NCBI RefSeq assembly: GCF_016907275.1
Contig: NZ_JAFBBP010000001.1
Location: 4,826,001-4,890,000 of the forward strand
DNA: 64,000 nt
Reading direction: 5' to 3'
From: Micromonospora luteifusca
GTDB taxonomy: Bacteria; Actinomycetota; Actinomycetes; Mycobacteriales; Micromonosporaceae
The position numbers and the translations under genes were made by a program. The notes below the pieces were generated by a model. The model was not told where the DNA came from. It did no database searches and worked only from the letters and a program-made list of their open reading frames with translations. Of this stretch, positions 1 to 8,792 are shown one piece after another (position 1 is the first letter of the stretch; every line of letters starts with the position of its first letter).

Positions 1-1
1 G

Positions 2-1168
2 GTCTTCATCGGCGAGGAGGTGCTGGTCTTCCTCGCGCTCGCGGCCGGAGTGTTCGCGCTGGGCTACGCGCTCGCCGACCGGGCGGCCGCCCGACGGCTC
101 GCTCCGGCCCTCTTCGGGCGGCTCGCGGTGGCGGCCGGGGTGGCGGCGGTGCCGCTCGCGTACCCGCTGTGGTTCCAGTTCTACGGCCCGCAGCACTACT
201 CGGGCATGGCGTTCGCCACGCGCGGCTTCCAGTTGGACGCCGCGTCGTTCACCGCGTCGGCCCGGCAGACCGTGCTCGGTGACGACTGGCTGCCGGGGTT
301 GCTCTCGCCGAACCCGACCGAGGAGAACTCGTTCTTCGGCCCGGGACTGTTGGTCCTCGCCGTGGTGATCGTGATCTGGCAGTGGCGACGACCACTGGTC
401 CGGGCGCTGGCTGGTTGTGGAGTGGTCTTCGCCCTGCTCTCGCTCGGCACCGAGCTGCGGGTGGACGGCACAGCCACCGGCATCCCCGGGCCGTACCGGC
501 TGGTCGCCGGGCTGCCGCTGCTCGACCTCGCGGTGCCGGCACGGTTCGCGCTGGTCTGCGTACCGGTGCTGGGTGTGCTGGTGGCGCTGTCGCTCGACCG
601 GCTGCGTACCGCGCGCGGGCCGGCCACGGCGCCGGGCCTGCCGGTGCGGTTGCTGTGGGCCGGCGCGGTCGCCGCCGCGTTGCTTCCCCTGGTGCCGACG
701 CCGATCCGGGTGGTGCCGGTCGCGCCGGTACCGGCGTTCCTCGCCGACGGTGGCTGGCGTCCCCTGGTGCCGCCCGGCCGGACGGTGGTCGCGCTGCCCC
801 CGGTCACGGGTGCCGGGCGCAGTGCGGTGATGCTGTGGTCCGCCCGCACCGGTCTGGCGTTCCCCGCGCCCGGCGGTTACTTCATCGGTCCCAGCGGTCC
901 GGACGACCCGGCGGCCCGCTGGGGTGCCCCGGACCGGCCCACGTCGGTGCTGCTTCGCCGGGTGGCCGAGTCCGGCGCGGTGCCGGTGCTCGCCGACGCC
1001 GACCGCGACCAGGCCGTCGAGGACCTGCGGCACTGGCGCGCCGCGGTGTTGGTGCTCGGCTGGCTGGAGCACGGTGACGCGGTGCGCCGGACCGTCGACG
1101 ACCTGCTAGGCCCGGGTCGACCGGTGGACGGCGGGTGGATGTGGGACGTCCGGGACCGGGTGGGTTAG
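2..1168 (+). CDS. Polytopic membrane protein, C-terminal part (5' end outside window)
   Basis: The frame is open to the window edge, so only the C-terminal part of about 388 residues is present. It aligns with the convergent neighbour at 1169-3064: both contain a W-F/Y-Q-F-x-GPQ-x-Y loop and a late PGGYFIGP motif, and both end in a Trp-Asp-Val-Arg tail. Several hydrophobic helices alternate with extracytoplasmic segments, and the last quarter is soluble. The layout resembles GT-C or YfhO-like membrane glycosyltransferases, but I cannot see a diagnostic catalytic motif, so a sugar-transfer role is only an inference. The TAG stop is immediately followed by the stop of the opposing paralogue with no spacer. 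Confidence 0.75.
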   Translation, partial: VFIGEEVLVFLALAAGVFALGYALADRAAARRLAPALFGRLAVAAGVAAVPLAYPLWFQFYGPQHYSGMAFATRGFQLDAASFTASARQTVLGDDWLPGLLSPNPTEENSFFGPGLLVLAVVIVIWQWRRPLVRALAGCGVVFALLSLGTELRVDGTATGIPGPYRLVAGLPLLDLAVPARFALVCVPVLGVLVALSLDRLRTARGPATAPGLPVRLLWAGAVAAALLPLVPTPIRVVPVAPVPAFLADGGWRPLVPPGRTVVALPPVTGAGRSAVMLWSARTGLAFPAPGGYFIGPSGPDDPAARWGAPDRPTSVLLRRVAESGAVPVLADADRDQAVEDLRHWRAAVLVLGWLEHGDAVRRTVDDLLGPGRPVDGGWMWDVRDRVG

Positions 1169-3064
1169 TCAACCCACAAGTGCGCGGACGTCCCAGACCC
1201 AGACGTCGTCGACCCGTTGCGGCGACCCGAGCAGGCCGGTGACCAGTTCGCGTAGCACCGCCTCGCGTGGGTGTGCCCCGAGCACCACCACCGAGGCCCG
1301 CCAGAACCGCAGGTCCTCGATGGCCTGGCGGCGGTTCTCGTCGGTGAGCACCGGGACCGCGCCCTTGTCCATCGTGGAGTAGATGAGGGTGCTGGTGGGC
1401 CGGTTCGGTGCGCCGAAGACGCCCTCGCCCAGCTCGTTGGGGCCGATGAAGTAGCCGCCCGGGACGGGGAACTCCTGCCCGGTGAGCGCACTCCAGCGCA
1501 GTGTCGGCAGGCCGTGCACGTTGCTCGGGATCGGCACCGGTACCAAGGTCCGGCCCGCCGGCACGTACGGCCGCCAGCCGCCCGCGGTGATGAAGTGCGG
1601 CGGCGGGTCGATCTGCTGGGCGGGCAGCGGCCGCGGAAAGAGCGGCAGCACGGCGAGGGCGACCGCCGCGTACCCCACCGGGCGCAGCCACCGACGGCGG
1701 ACCGCGACCGGCGCGGGCGCGGCCAGCTCGTCGGACGTCGCCGGCTCGGCGGTGCGCTGGGCCGGCACCCGCGGCCGGTCGGCCACCGGGCGCCCCTGGC
1801 GGTGCGCGGCGTCCCAGGTCAACGCGAGCAGTACGCCCACCGCGGCGGCGACCACCAGCGTCAGTCGGGTCGGCATCATCATCTCGACCAGCGGCAGGTC
1901 GTCCGGCACGTACGACCACGGGCCGCGCACACCGGTCTCCATGCCGTCGAAGCGCACCCACGGCCCGATCGCGGCGACGCTGAACACCACGATCAGCACC
2001 GCGACGATCCGCGTGGCCAGCGACCGGCGCACGAGCAGCACCAGAGCCACCAGCGAGAGCAGCACCAGCGGCCAGCCGAACCAGGTGTTCTGCTCGGTCA
2101 GCCCGATCGTCTTCTCCACGGCCGGGTCGCCGGCCCAGGTGTCCCGAGCGAAGGTGACGAAGGCGACCAGGTCCTCGCCCCAGTTGTGGAAGACGCCACC
2201 CTGCAGCCCCCGGTAGGACTGCGGGCCGTTGAACTGGTACCAGATCGGGTATGCCGCGAGCACCAGGGTCAGTCCACCGGCGACGCCGAGCCCGGCCAGG
2301 AACGTGCCGGCGGCGGCCCGGGTGGCCCGCGGTCGCTGCACGGCGTACGCCAGCACGACGACCAGGCAGGCCAGCGCGGTGAGCAGCAGCATCTCCTCGT
2401 TGATGAAGATCTGGTACGTCACCAGGGCCCCGAGGACCAGCCCGTTGCGCCGCCACCGGCCCGGCTCACCGAGGCGTAGCACCCGCACCACGATCAGCGG
2501 CAGCAGGAAGTTGGACACGAAGTTGGGCTGCCCATTGGCATGGTGGATGACTCCCGGCGCGAAGCCGAGGAACGCGCCGCCGACGAAGGCCGCCGCCCGG
2601 GAGCGCACCAGGTGGCGGGAGAGCATCCAGTACCCGGTGCCGGCGGTGGCGGCGAGGGCCCCACCCAGGTAGAGCGCGTACATCACCTGCGGGCCGAGCA
2701 ACATGGTCAGCGGGGCGAGCGGCAGGGTCACCCCGAGCAGCGAGGTGTTGGCGATCATGTTCACCCCGTCCGGGGCGTTCTGCCGGGCCGTGAAGAGTGG
2801 GTTCTCCAGGTGCCGCACCGAGTACGCGCCGTGCGCGAACAGCCACTCGAACCAACTGTGGTCGGTGGGCAGGTGCGAGGAGACCCGGCCGGTCACGTCG
2901 CCCCAGTAGTTGAGGCAGACGAAGATGCCCAGCAGCACATAGGCTCCGAGGGCCAACAGGTCGGCTCGGGCCGGACGGCGTCGAGGCCGCCGTGTCGGCT
3001 CGACCTCGGCCGGGTCGGCGTCGGTCACGGGATTCAGCGAAGGGTCTACCACCGGCACGGCCAC
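1169..3064 (-). CDS. Polytopic membrane protein, GT-C/YfhO-like, paralogue of the facing gene
   Basis: This 631-residue protein has a short Pro/Arg-rich cytoplasmic head, then about ten to twelve hydrophobic helices, and a soluble C-terminal domain. A conserved early segment (PTDHSWFEW, then HLENPLFT and NAPDGVNM) and the GFAPG...HANGQPNF loop resemble the first periplasmic loop of GT-C-type membrane glycosyltransferases. The PGGYFIGP motif and the W-x-W-D-V-R end are shared with the facing gene, so the two are inverted paralogues. Its start leaves about 115 bp before the next plus-strand gene, enough for a divergent promoter. The enzymatic activity is inferred from architecture only; substrate unknown. 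Confidence 0.8.
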   Translation of the reverse strand: MAVPVVDPSLNPVTDADPAEVEPTRRPRRRPARADLLALGAYVLLGIFVCLNYWGDVTGRVSSHLPTDHSWFEWLFAHGAYSVRHLENPLFTARQNAPDGVNMIANTSLLGVTLPLAPLTMLLGPQVMYALYLGGALAATAGTGYWMLSRHLVRSRAAAFVGGAFLGFAPGVIHHANGQPNFVSNFLLPLIVVRVLRLGEPGRWRRNGLVLGALVTYQIFINEEMLLLTALACLVVVLAYAVQRPRATRAAAGTFLAGLGVAGGLTLVLAAYPIWYQFNGPQSYRGLQGGVFHNWGEDLVAFVTFARDTWAGDPAVEKTIGLTEQNTWFGWPLVLLSLVALVLLVRRSLATRIVAVLIVVFSVAAIGPWVRFDGMETGVRGPWSYVPDDLPLVEMMMPTRLTLVVAAAVGVLLALTWDAAHRQGRPVADRPRVPAQRTAEPATSDELAAPAPVAVRRRWLRPVGYAAVALAVLPLFPRPLPAQQIDPPPHFITAGGWRPYVPAGRTLVPVPIPSNVHGLPTLRWSALTGQEFPVPGGYFIGPNELGEGVFGAPNRPTSTLIYSTMDKGAVPVLTDENRRQAIEDLRFWRASVVVLGAHPREAVLRELVTGLLGSPQRVDDVWVWDVRALVG

Positions 3065-3179
3065 GACGCGCCATCGTACAGGCGAGGGTCCGTCGCTTTT
3101 GCCGGGCCGGTGCGCTCACGGCCGGTTTGCCGGACGTCGACCTGTCAGCGAGCCGTACGTGGTGACGAAAGGGCGGTCG

Positions 3180-3341
3180 TTGTCGATCATCGAGTTGGGT
3201 GAAGTCAGGGAACTGCCGACAGTCGCGCCGCCGGTCCGCCGGCCGCGCGCCGCCGGCCGCCCGCTGCACAACGCCGCCGTGCTGCTGCTCGCCCTGGTGG
3301 TGCTGACCGGCACGACCGCGCTGTGGCGGTTGCGACCGTGA
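3180..3341 (+). CDS. Truncated paralogue of the N-terminus of the downstream propeller protein
   Basis: The product is about 53 residues: an I-I-E-L-G-E-V head, a Pro/Arg stretch, then one hydrophobic helix ending in Trp-Arg-Leu-Arg-Pro. It matches, segment for segment, the first 50 residues of the next gene (V-I-D-L-G-E-L, Arg-Pro-rich, LLLVLVTVA helix), but the whole propeller is missing. I chose TTG 3180 because GAAAGGG lies 8-12 nt upstream and the homologous head begins here; GTG 3162 is possible. The stop overlaps the next start (GTGA), which suggests translational coupling. It is either a remnant of a tandem duplication or a free-standing membrane anchor. Confidence 0.5.
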   Translation: MSIIELGEVRELPTVAPPVRRPRAAGRPLHNAAVLLLALVVLTGTTALWRLRP

Positions 3342-4624
3342 CGGGCCCGGTGATCGACCTCGGCGAGCTGCGGCACGGGGAGGACGCGGACCCGCTGCCC
3401 CGTCCACCCCGCGCCAACGGCCGGCCGCTGCGCTGCGCGTTGGTCCTGCTGCTCGTGCTGGTCACCGTCGCCTCCGCCGGACGGCCGCCCCGGCGGAGCA
3501 TGGTGACGATGCCGGCACAGATCGCCGCCGAGACCTTGCTCGCCGACGACCTGTTCGTGGTCCTCGACCCGAATCCCGCCCAGCCGACACAGCGGCGCTT
3601 GAACGCCTACCGGCTGCCCGGCGGCGGGCCGGCCTGGCAGACCGCGGTGCCGGCGGAAGGCCGGTCCTGGGGGATCATGTCGATGGCCGGGATACTGCTG
3701 GTCACGGCCTACGAGAGGACCACGACCGGTCAGGGTGCCCTGTCCCTGGCGTTCGATCGGGAGACCGGGGCGTACCAGTGGCAGCAGCCGGGCAGCCCCA
3801 TCCGGTTGGCCGACGGCAACCTGCTGCTGCAGTCCGGCGACGAGGAGGAGCCGGTCAGCCTGCGCGCCGTCGATCCCTGCTGCGGCACCGTGCGCTGGCA
3901 ACTGCTCGACGCCGCCGCCCACATCAGCCTCCGGGACAACGGCGGCGGGGCGGACCGGGTGGTCCTCAACCAGCCGGACGGGTCGATCGAGGTCCGTGAC
4001 GCGAGCACCGGCGCCGTGCTGGCCCGCGGCAACCTGGGCGCACCCGGCGGCAGGTCGCCCGGTTTCGCGCAGGTGGTGAACGACCTCCTTGTGTTCATCA
4101 GCGAGTCACCGACCACGATCACCGCGTACGGACTGGACCGGTTGGACCGGCGCTGGAGCAGCACGACCGGCCCGGTCGACTACGTACAGGACTGCGGTCC
4201 CGTCCTGTGTTGGCAGACCCGCTCCGCCGGGCTGCGGGCCGTCGATCCCGCGACCGGCCAGGAGCGGTGGCGCAGCGACCGCTGGGCGTGGCTCTTCCCG
4301 TACGACGGGCGGCTGGTGGCCACCGTGCTGGACAGCTCGGCCACCGCCGTGCGGCAGCTCGCCGTGCTCGATCCGATGACCGGCCGCGAGCTTGCCGAAC
4401 TGGGCAGTTGGGAGCTGGCCCACTTCGCCCTCGGCGGCCCGCTGGTCGGTGTGCGCCGACACCCGGACGGTGGGCTGCTCGTCGCGGACTTGGACGTCCG
4501 CACCGGAGAGGCGCGCCTGCGGGACGTGCTGCCGGACGCCGCCGGGATCTGCCAGGCGACCGCCGGCGCCCTGCTCTGCCCGCGCATCGACGGCTCGTAC
4601 CGGCTGTTCGAGATACCCGACTGA
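3338..4624 (+). CDS. PQQ-like beta-propeller protein with N-terminal membrane anchor
   Basis: Residues 25-45 form one hydrophobic helix after a short Arg/Pro-rich head. The rest is a repeated beta-sheet pattern with blades such as D-P-C-C-G-T-V-R-W and D-P-A-T-G-Q-E-R-W, which are typical of PQQ-binding-like (BamB/YncE-type) propellers. The protein is probably anchored in the membrane with the propeller outside and acts as a scaffold or binding domain; no catalytic residues are evident. GTG 3338 is chosen because it overlaps the previous stop as GTGA; GTG 3323 is the alternative. The end is tail-to-tail with the C39 gene: one TGATCA supplies both stop codons. Confidence 0.8.
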   Translation: MTGPVIDLGELRHGEDADPLPRPPRANGRPLRCALVLLLVLVTVASAGRPPRRSMVTMPAQIAAETLLADDLFVVLDPNPAQPTQRRLNAYRLPGGGPAWQTAVPAEGRSWGIMSMAGILLVTAYERTTTGQGALSLAFDRETGAYQWQQPGSPIRLADGNLLLQSGDEEEPVSLRAVDPCCGTVRWQLLDAAAHISLRDNGGGADRVVLNQPDGSIEVRDASTGAVLARGNLGAPGGRSPGFAQVVNDLLVFISESPTTITAYGLDRLDRRWSSTTGPVDYVQDCGPVLCWQTRSAGLRAVDPATGQERWRSDRWAWLFPYDGRLVATVLDSSATAVRQLAVLDPMTGRELAELGSWELAHFALGGPLVGVRRHPDGGLLVADLDVRTGEARLRDVLPDAAGICQATAGALLCPRIDGSYRLFEIPD

Positions 4625-5776
4625 TCACCAGTTGGCCTGGGCGGGCGGCGGGGGCAGCGGCACCGACGCGGGTCGCAGCACGTACGTCACGCCCCCGCTG
4701 CCGCGCTGCCAGACCGCCTCGAACCGCTGCCGGGGCACGGTCCGGCGGACCGCGTCGTCGTCCGGGGCGTACGGGTCGTTGAGCACCGGGTCGCCGTCGA
4801 CGGTGAAACCGACAAGCACCATCAGGTGGCCGCCGGTGTCGTAGGCGAGCCCCGGCACCTCGTCGGCCCGGAACGCGGCGGAGACGATCAGGGGGATGCC
4901 GGCCGCGATGAACGCCTCGGCCTCACCCAGTGACCGTAGCCGGGTGACGAACGCGTCCACCCCGTGCAGACCGGCGTACGCGGTGTTGAACGGCCAGTTG
5001 CCGGCCCCGGCGTACGCGTGGTCGTAGCAGTGCCGGGCGGCGTGCACCACCACCGGACGTGGGCCGGACGGCTCCACCCAGGCGTAACGCTCCGGTGCCG
5101 GCTCGGCACCCCAGTAGGCGAGCACCATGGACGTGCAGGTGGGGCTGCACCAGGAGTCGCCGCCGCCACCCCACTGCGGGTACTGGCCGGCGTGCAACCG
5201 TTGCGAGTACCGGGGCACGTCCAGCACCCGCCCACGGGCGTCGACCGAGTCGGGTCCCTGCTCGTACCCCTGGTCGGTCGCAGTGGCGCCGGTGGCGACC
5301 GCGCCGATGCCGCGCAGCACCGGGCCGGTCGGGCTGCCGGCCGGCCGGCACAAGGTCACCCGCGCCTGCCAACCGGTGACCGTCGCGCCGGTCACGATCA
5401 GGGTGTCGGTGTCGACCCGGGCGTCGCCGTCGCGTTGCCCCGGCACCGAGGTGCGTCGAACCGCGTGGTCGCCCGCAGCCCAGCGGGCCAGCAGATACCA
5501 GTCGGTGCTGGCGGCGTCGTCGTGCCAGCCGCGCAGCTCGACCTCGATCCAGCAGTCGTCCGGGGTGTCGGCGGTCCAGGACGGCACGACCTCGGCGACC
5601 GGGAAACCGACAGGCACCGGCGGTGCCGTCCAGGTCCCACGCTCGACGGCGCCGTCGAGGGTCAGGCCCCGATCGGTCGCGAGCAGACCGTCGCCGCTGC
5701 CGGCCGTCGTGTCCGCCGGCAGGTGGAAGCCCCGGTAGGCGATGTCGCGCCGGGTGGGTGGTGCCGCGATGGTCAT
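4625..5776 (-). CDS. C39-like cysteine peptidase
   Basis: This 383-residue protein has an N-terminal beta-rich region (about residues 10-175) followed by a C39_2-type papain-fold domain. The catalytic Cys is in DSWCSPT (Cys210), the His in GGHLMVLVGF (His317), and the Asp in the following LNDP motif (Asp334), which are the Cys-His-Asp positions expected of the family. No signal peptide is visible from the chosen ATG, so it may be cytoplasmic or exported by another route. ATG 5776 is preferred over the longer upstream extension, which is low-complexity. The substrate is unknown. It is divergent from the response regulator, with a 143-bp intergenic region. Confidence 0.85.
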   Translation of the reverse strand: MTIAAPPTRRDIAYRGFHLPADTTAGSGDGLLATDRGLTLDGAVERGTWTAPPVPVGFPVAEVVPSWTADTPDDCWIEVELRGWHDDAASTDWYLLARWAAGDHAVRRTSVPGQRDGDARVDTDTLIVTGATVTGWQARVTLCRPAGSPTGPVLRGIGAVATGATATDQGYEQGPDSVDARGRVLDVPRYSQRLHAGQYPQWGGGGDSWCSPTCTSMVLAYWGAEPAPERYAWVEPSGPRPVVVHAARHCYDHAYAGAGNWPFNTAYAGLHGVDAFVTRLRSLGEAEAFIAAGIPLIVSAAFRADEVPGLAYDTGGHLMVLVGFTVDGDPVLNDPYAPDDDAVRRTVPRQRFEAVWQRGSGGVTYVLRPASVPLPPPPAQANW

Positions 5777-5919
5777 GATCGGTCCGTCCGTCGCTCGGTG
5801 CCGCCGCACAGCATCGCGTACGCCGCGGTGGTCCGCAACGCCGCCCGGCGCGGGCGGCGAGGGACGATGGTTGCCAGCCGGCACTAGGTTGTCGGTGGTC
5901 AGCAGCGAGGAGGCCGGGG

Positions 5920-6588
5920 ATGCGGGTACTGGTGGTGGAGGACGAGCGCAACCTCGCCGACGCGATCGCGCGCGGGTTGCGCAAGCGGGGGATGGCGGTC
6001 GACGTGGCGTACGACGGCGACGCCGGCCACGAGGCGGCGTTCGTCACCCGCTACGACGTGGTGGTGCTGGACCGCGACCTGCCGGGCGTGCACGGTGATC
6101 AGATCTGCGCCGATCTGGCCGCCTCCGGCGCGTTGACCCGGGTGCTGATGCTCACGGCGAGCGGCACGGTGGCCGACCGGGTGGAGGGGTTGCAGCTCGG
6201 CGCGGACGACTACCTGCCCAAACCGTTTGCCTTCGACGAGTTGGTCGCCCGGGTGCAGGCGCTGGGCCGGCGGGCCACCCCGGCCGCGCCGCCGGTGCTC
6301 GAACTGGCCGACCTGGTGCTCGACCCGGCCCGCCGGGTGGCGACCCGCGCGGGGGTGCCGGTCGACCTGACCAACAAGGAGTTCGGGGTGCTCAGCGAAC
6401 TGCTCAAGGCGCGCGGCGCGGTGGTTTCCAGTGAGGAGCTGCTGGAACGGGTCTGGGACGCCAACACGGACCCGTTCACCACCATCGTCCGGGTCACCGT
6501 GATGACGCTGCGCAGGAAGCTCGGCGACCCGCCGCTGATCGAGACGGTGGTGGGCGCGGGCTACCGCACGGCCGAGGTGGGCCTGTGA
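5920..6588 (+). CDS. OmpR-family response regulator
   Basis: This 222-residue DNA-binding response regulator has a receiver domain at about residues 1-115, with the acidic pair in VVEDE, the phospho-acceptor Asp51 in VVLDRDLPG, the switch Thr in MLTASG, and Lys in LPKPF. A winged-helix domain follows (about 128-220), with the EELLERVWD and TIVRVTVMTLRRKLG motifs of the OmpR class. It overlaps the histidine kinase start by 4 nt (GTGA), so the two are translated as a pair. The family controls envelope or stress genes; the target here cannot be told from the sequence. Confidence 0.95.
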   Translation: MRVLVVEDERNLADAIARGLRKRGMAVDVAYDGDAGHEAAFVTRYDVVVLDRDLPGVHGDQICADLAASGALTRVLMLTASGTVADRVEGLQLGADDYLPKPFAFDELVARVQALGRRATPAAPPVLELADLVLDPARRVATRAGVPVDLTNKEFGVLSELLKARGAVVSSEELLERVWDANTDPFTTIVRVTVMTLRRKLGDPPLIETVVGAGYRTAEVGL

Positions 6589-7760
6589 GCCGCAGGGTGC
6601 GGCCCACCCTGCGGCTGCGGCTGACCCTGCTCAACGGGGTGCTGCTGGTCGGCGCGGGGGCGATCCTCGTGCTGCTGGCCTGGCTGTTGGTCCGTGACGC
6701 GCTGCGGCCCACCGACGAGCTGCTGCCCGGCACGGTCGTGCTGCTCTCCGACGGCCGACGGATGGACGCCGGCGAGTGGCAGCGGCAACTGGTCGACGCC
6801 GCGTCCGGGGAGTTGTTGGCCAAGGGACTGGTCGCGCTGCTGGCGATCAGTGTGGTCGGGGTGGCCGGCGCGTACGCGGTGGCCGGTCGGGCGCTGCGCC
6901 CACTGCACCAGGTCACCGCGACCGCGCAACGGCTCGGCGAGGCGACCCTGGACCAGCGGATCGGCTACTCCGGCGCCGACGACGAGGTGGCCGAGTTGGC
7001 CAAGACGTTCGACGCCATGCTGGACCGGATCGCGTCGGCGTTCGAGGCGCAGAAGCGCTTCGTGGCGAACGCCTCGCACGAGCTGCGTACCCCGCTCGCC
7101 GTCATGCGCACCGAGATCGATGTGACGCTCAGCGATGACGACGCGGACGCCGCCGAGTATCGACGGATGGCGACAGTGGTCCGGGACGCGTCCGAACGTG
7201 CCAACGGCCTGGTGGACGCGCTGCTGGTGTTGGCCCGCAGCGAGGCGCAGGCTGGGCGGCAGCTGGGCCGGCGTACCGAGTGTGACCTTGCGGCCGGCAC
7301 CGCGAACGCGCTGTCGGCGATGCGCCGCGAGGTGGAGCGGATCGGCCTGCGGGTGCAGACGTCGTTGGAGTCCGCGCCCGTCGTCGGTGACCCGGGGCTG
7401 CTCGACCGGTTGGCCGGCAACCTAATCGAGAACGCGGTCCGCTACAACCACCTGCACGGCCGGCTCTGGGTGCGTACCGGCACCGACGGCGACCGGTCCT
7501 GGCTGGTGGTGGGCAACACCGGGTTCGAGGTGGACCAGGCCGACGTGCCGGGGCTGTTCGAGCCGTTCCGGCGCGGCGGCCGGGAACGCACCGGCGCCCG
7601 CGGCTCCGGCCTGGGGCTGTCCATCGTCCGGGCGGTCTGCACGGCGCACGGCGGCACGGTACGGGTCATCGCGCAGCCCGGCGGTGGCCTGGAGGTGACG
7701 GTCACCCTGCCGTCGGCGGACGCTCCGGCGGTCAACGGGTCGGTGCCCAGCCACGGCTGA
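6585..7760 (+). CDS. Two-component sensor histidine kinase
   Basis: This 391-residue kinase has TM1 at about residues 15-37, a short extracytoplasmic loop of about 40 residues, TM2 at about 80-100, and a HAMP linker. The HisKA domain carries phospho-acceptor His165 in ANASHELRTP, and the HATPase domain has an N-box (NLIENAVRYN) and a G-box (GSGLGLSIV). The small external loop suggests sensing within the membrane or of a small signal. It is coupled to the upstream response regulator through a GTGA overlap. The partner is clear; the stimulus is unknown. Confidence 0.95.
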   Translation: MSRRVRPTLRLRLTLLNGVLLVGAGAILVLLAWLLVRDALRPTDELLPGTVVLLSDGRRMDAGEWQRQLVDAASGELLAKGLVALLAISVVGVAGAYAVAGRALRPLHQVTATAQRLGEATLDQRIGYSGADDEVAELAKTFDAMLDRIASAFEAQKRFVANASHELRTPLAVMRTEIDVTLSDDDADAAEYRRMATVVRDASERANGLVDALLVLARSEAQAGRQLGRRTECDLAAGTANALSAMRREVERIGLRVQTSLESAPVVGDPGLLDRLAGNLIENAVRYNHLHGRLWVRTGTDGDRSWLVVGNTGFEVDQADVPGLFEPFRRGGRERTGARGSGLGLSIVRAVCTAHGGTVRVIAQPGGGLEVTVTLPSADAPAVNGSVPSHG

Positions 7761-7832
7761 CGGGGTTGCGCGCAGCGCTCGGCCGCTGGCAAGATCACTG
7801 CGTCAGCCCAAGAAGCGAAGGGGGGTGCGTCG

Positions 7833-7877
7833 ATGTCCACCAACCATGACTCCGCACCCCGGGTCTGCGTCGGCTGA
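7833..7877 (+). CDS. Possible 14-residue leader peptide upstream of the VOC genes
   Basis: An ATG preceded by AAGGGGGG opens a 14-codon frame (MSTNHDSAPRVCVG) ending in TGA, 43 nt before the first VOC start. The strong ribosome-binding site and the position suggest a translated leader, but nothing else supports expression, and no attenuator stem was convincingly found between it and the VOC start. Confidence 0.2.
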   Translation: MSTNHDSAPRVCVG

Positions 7878-7920
7878 CTCCCGGAAGCGGAGCGTCCCAT
7901 CCCGTTCGGAGGGAACACCC

Positions 7921-8328
7921 GTGTATCCACGGATCCGCAACATCAGTTTTGACTGCCACGACACGTACGCCCTGGCTGGCTTCTGGGAAGCCGTGCTCGG
8001 CTACGCCCCGCACGGCGAGAACGCCTCCGGTGAGCCGGAGGCAGCCCTGCTGCCGCCGGACGCCGCCACCCCGAACCTGTTCTTCCAAGAGGTGCCGGAG
8101 GACAAGGTGACCAAGAACCGGCTCCACATCTGCCTGGAACCCGTCGACCGGACCAGAGATGAGGAGGTCCAACGGGTGCTCGGCCTCGGGGCCACCCTGG
8201 TCACCGACTGTCGGAACGCCGATGGCACGGGTTGGGCGGTGCTCGCCGACCCGGAGGGGAACGAGTTCTGCGTGCTGCGCAGCGCCGGGGAACGTGTCGC
8301 CACCACCACTGTGGAGGAACAGCTGTGA
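7921..8328 (+). CDS. VOC (glyoxalase/bleomycin-resistance-like) family protein 1
   Basis: This 135-residue single VOC domain begins I-R-N-I-S-F-D-C-H-D-T-Y-A-L-A-G-F-W and ends with the typical LADPEGNEFCVL strand, including the metal-ligand-type Glu. GTG 7921 is chosen because GGAGGG lies 9 nt upstream and the family N-terminus begins here. It overlaps the next gene by GTGA, and the two are clear tandem duplicates. Members of this actinobacterial subgroup are usually of unknown substrate; dioxygenase, isomerase or resistance roles are all possible. Confidence 0.85.
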   Translation: MYPRIRNISFDCHDTYALAGFWEAVLGYAPHGENASGEPEAALLPPDAATPNLFFQEVPEDKVTKNRLHICLEPVDRTRDEEVQRVLGLGATLVTDCRNADGTGWAVLADPEGNEFCVLRSAGERVATTTVEEQL

Positions 8329-8744
8329 GTTCGACGATCCACAACATCAGCATCGACTGTCACGACACGTACGCCCTGGCCGGCTTCTGGGCGCAGGTCT
8401 TCGACTGCCCCCGGCAACCTGACGACTTCCCCGGTGACCCGGAGGCCATGCTCCTACCGCCGGGCGGCCCGGAGGTGCTGTTCATCGCCGTGCCCGAGGG
8501 CAAGGCGGTGAAGAACCGGCTGCACCTCGACCTGCAACCCGCCGACCGGACCCGGGCCGAGGAGGTCGAGCGGTTGCTCGGCATCGGCGCGACGCTCGTC
8601 GCCGATCACGTCGGCCCGACCGGCGGAGGCTGGGTGCTGCTCGCCGACCCGGAGGGCAACGAGTTCTGCGTGCTCGGCAACAAGGCTGAGCGGGCGGCGG
8701 CAGCGGCGGCGCGGGCCGCGGCGGGAGTCGGCGAACCGGCCTGA
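8325..8744 (+). CDS. VOC family protein 2, tandem paralogue
   Basis: This 139-residue protein shares the I-x-N-I-S-I-D-C-H-D-T-Y-A-L-A-G-F-W opening, the KNRLH strand and the LADPEGNEFCVL end with the preceding gene. It has a different middle and an Ala-rich tail. VOC domains work as paired modules, so the two coupled genes could make a heterodimer; this is an inference. GTG 8325 overlaps the previous stop. A strong hairpin follows at 8764-8792. Confidence 0.85.
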   Translation: MSSTIHNISIDCHDTYALAGFWAQVFDCPRQPDDFPGDPEAMLLPPGGPEVLFIAVPEGKAVKNRLHLDLQPADRTRAEEVERLLGIGATLVADHVGPTGGGWVLLADPEGNEFCVLGNKAERAAAAAARAAAGVGEPA

Positions 8745-8763
8745 CCGCCGGCGTACGGCCCGC

Positions 8764-8792
8764 GGCCCCGGTCATCGAAGGTGGCCGGGGCC
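8764..8792. terminator. GC hairpin between VOC operon and AHSA1 remnant
   Basis: GGCCCCGG (8764-8771) pairs perfectly with CCGGGGCC (8785-8792), and four more inner pairs (two of them wobbles) leave a 5-nt loop. It lies just after the VOC stop and overlaps the end of the opposing small frame, so it can act in both directions. Confidence 0.6.

Noticed and set aside
882..2456. A 524-codon minus-strand frame
   Set aside because: It is a low-complexity Arg/Ala/Gly shadow of the two membrane protein genes in another frame.
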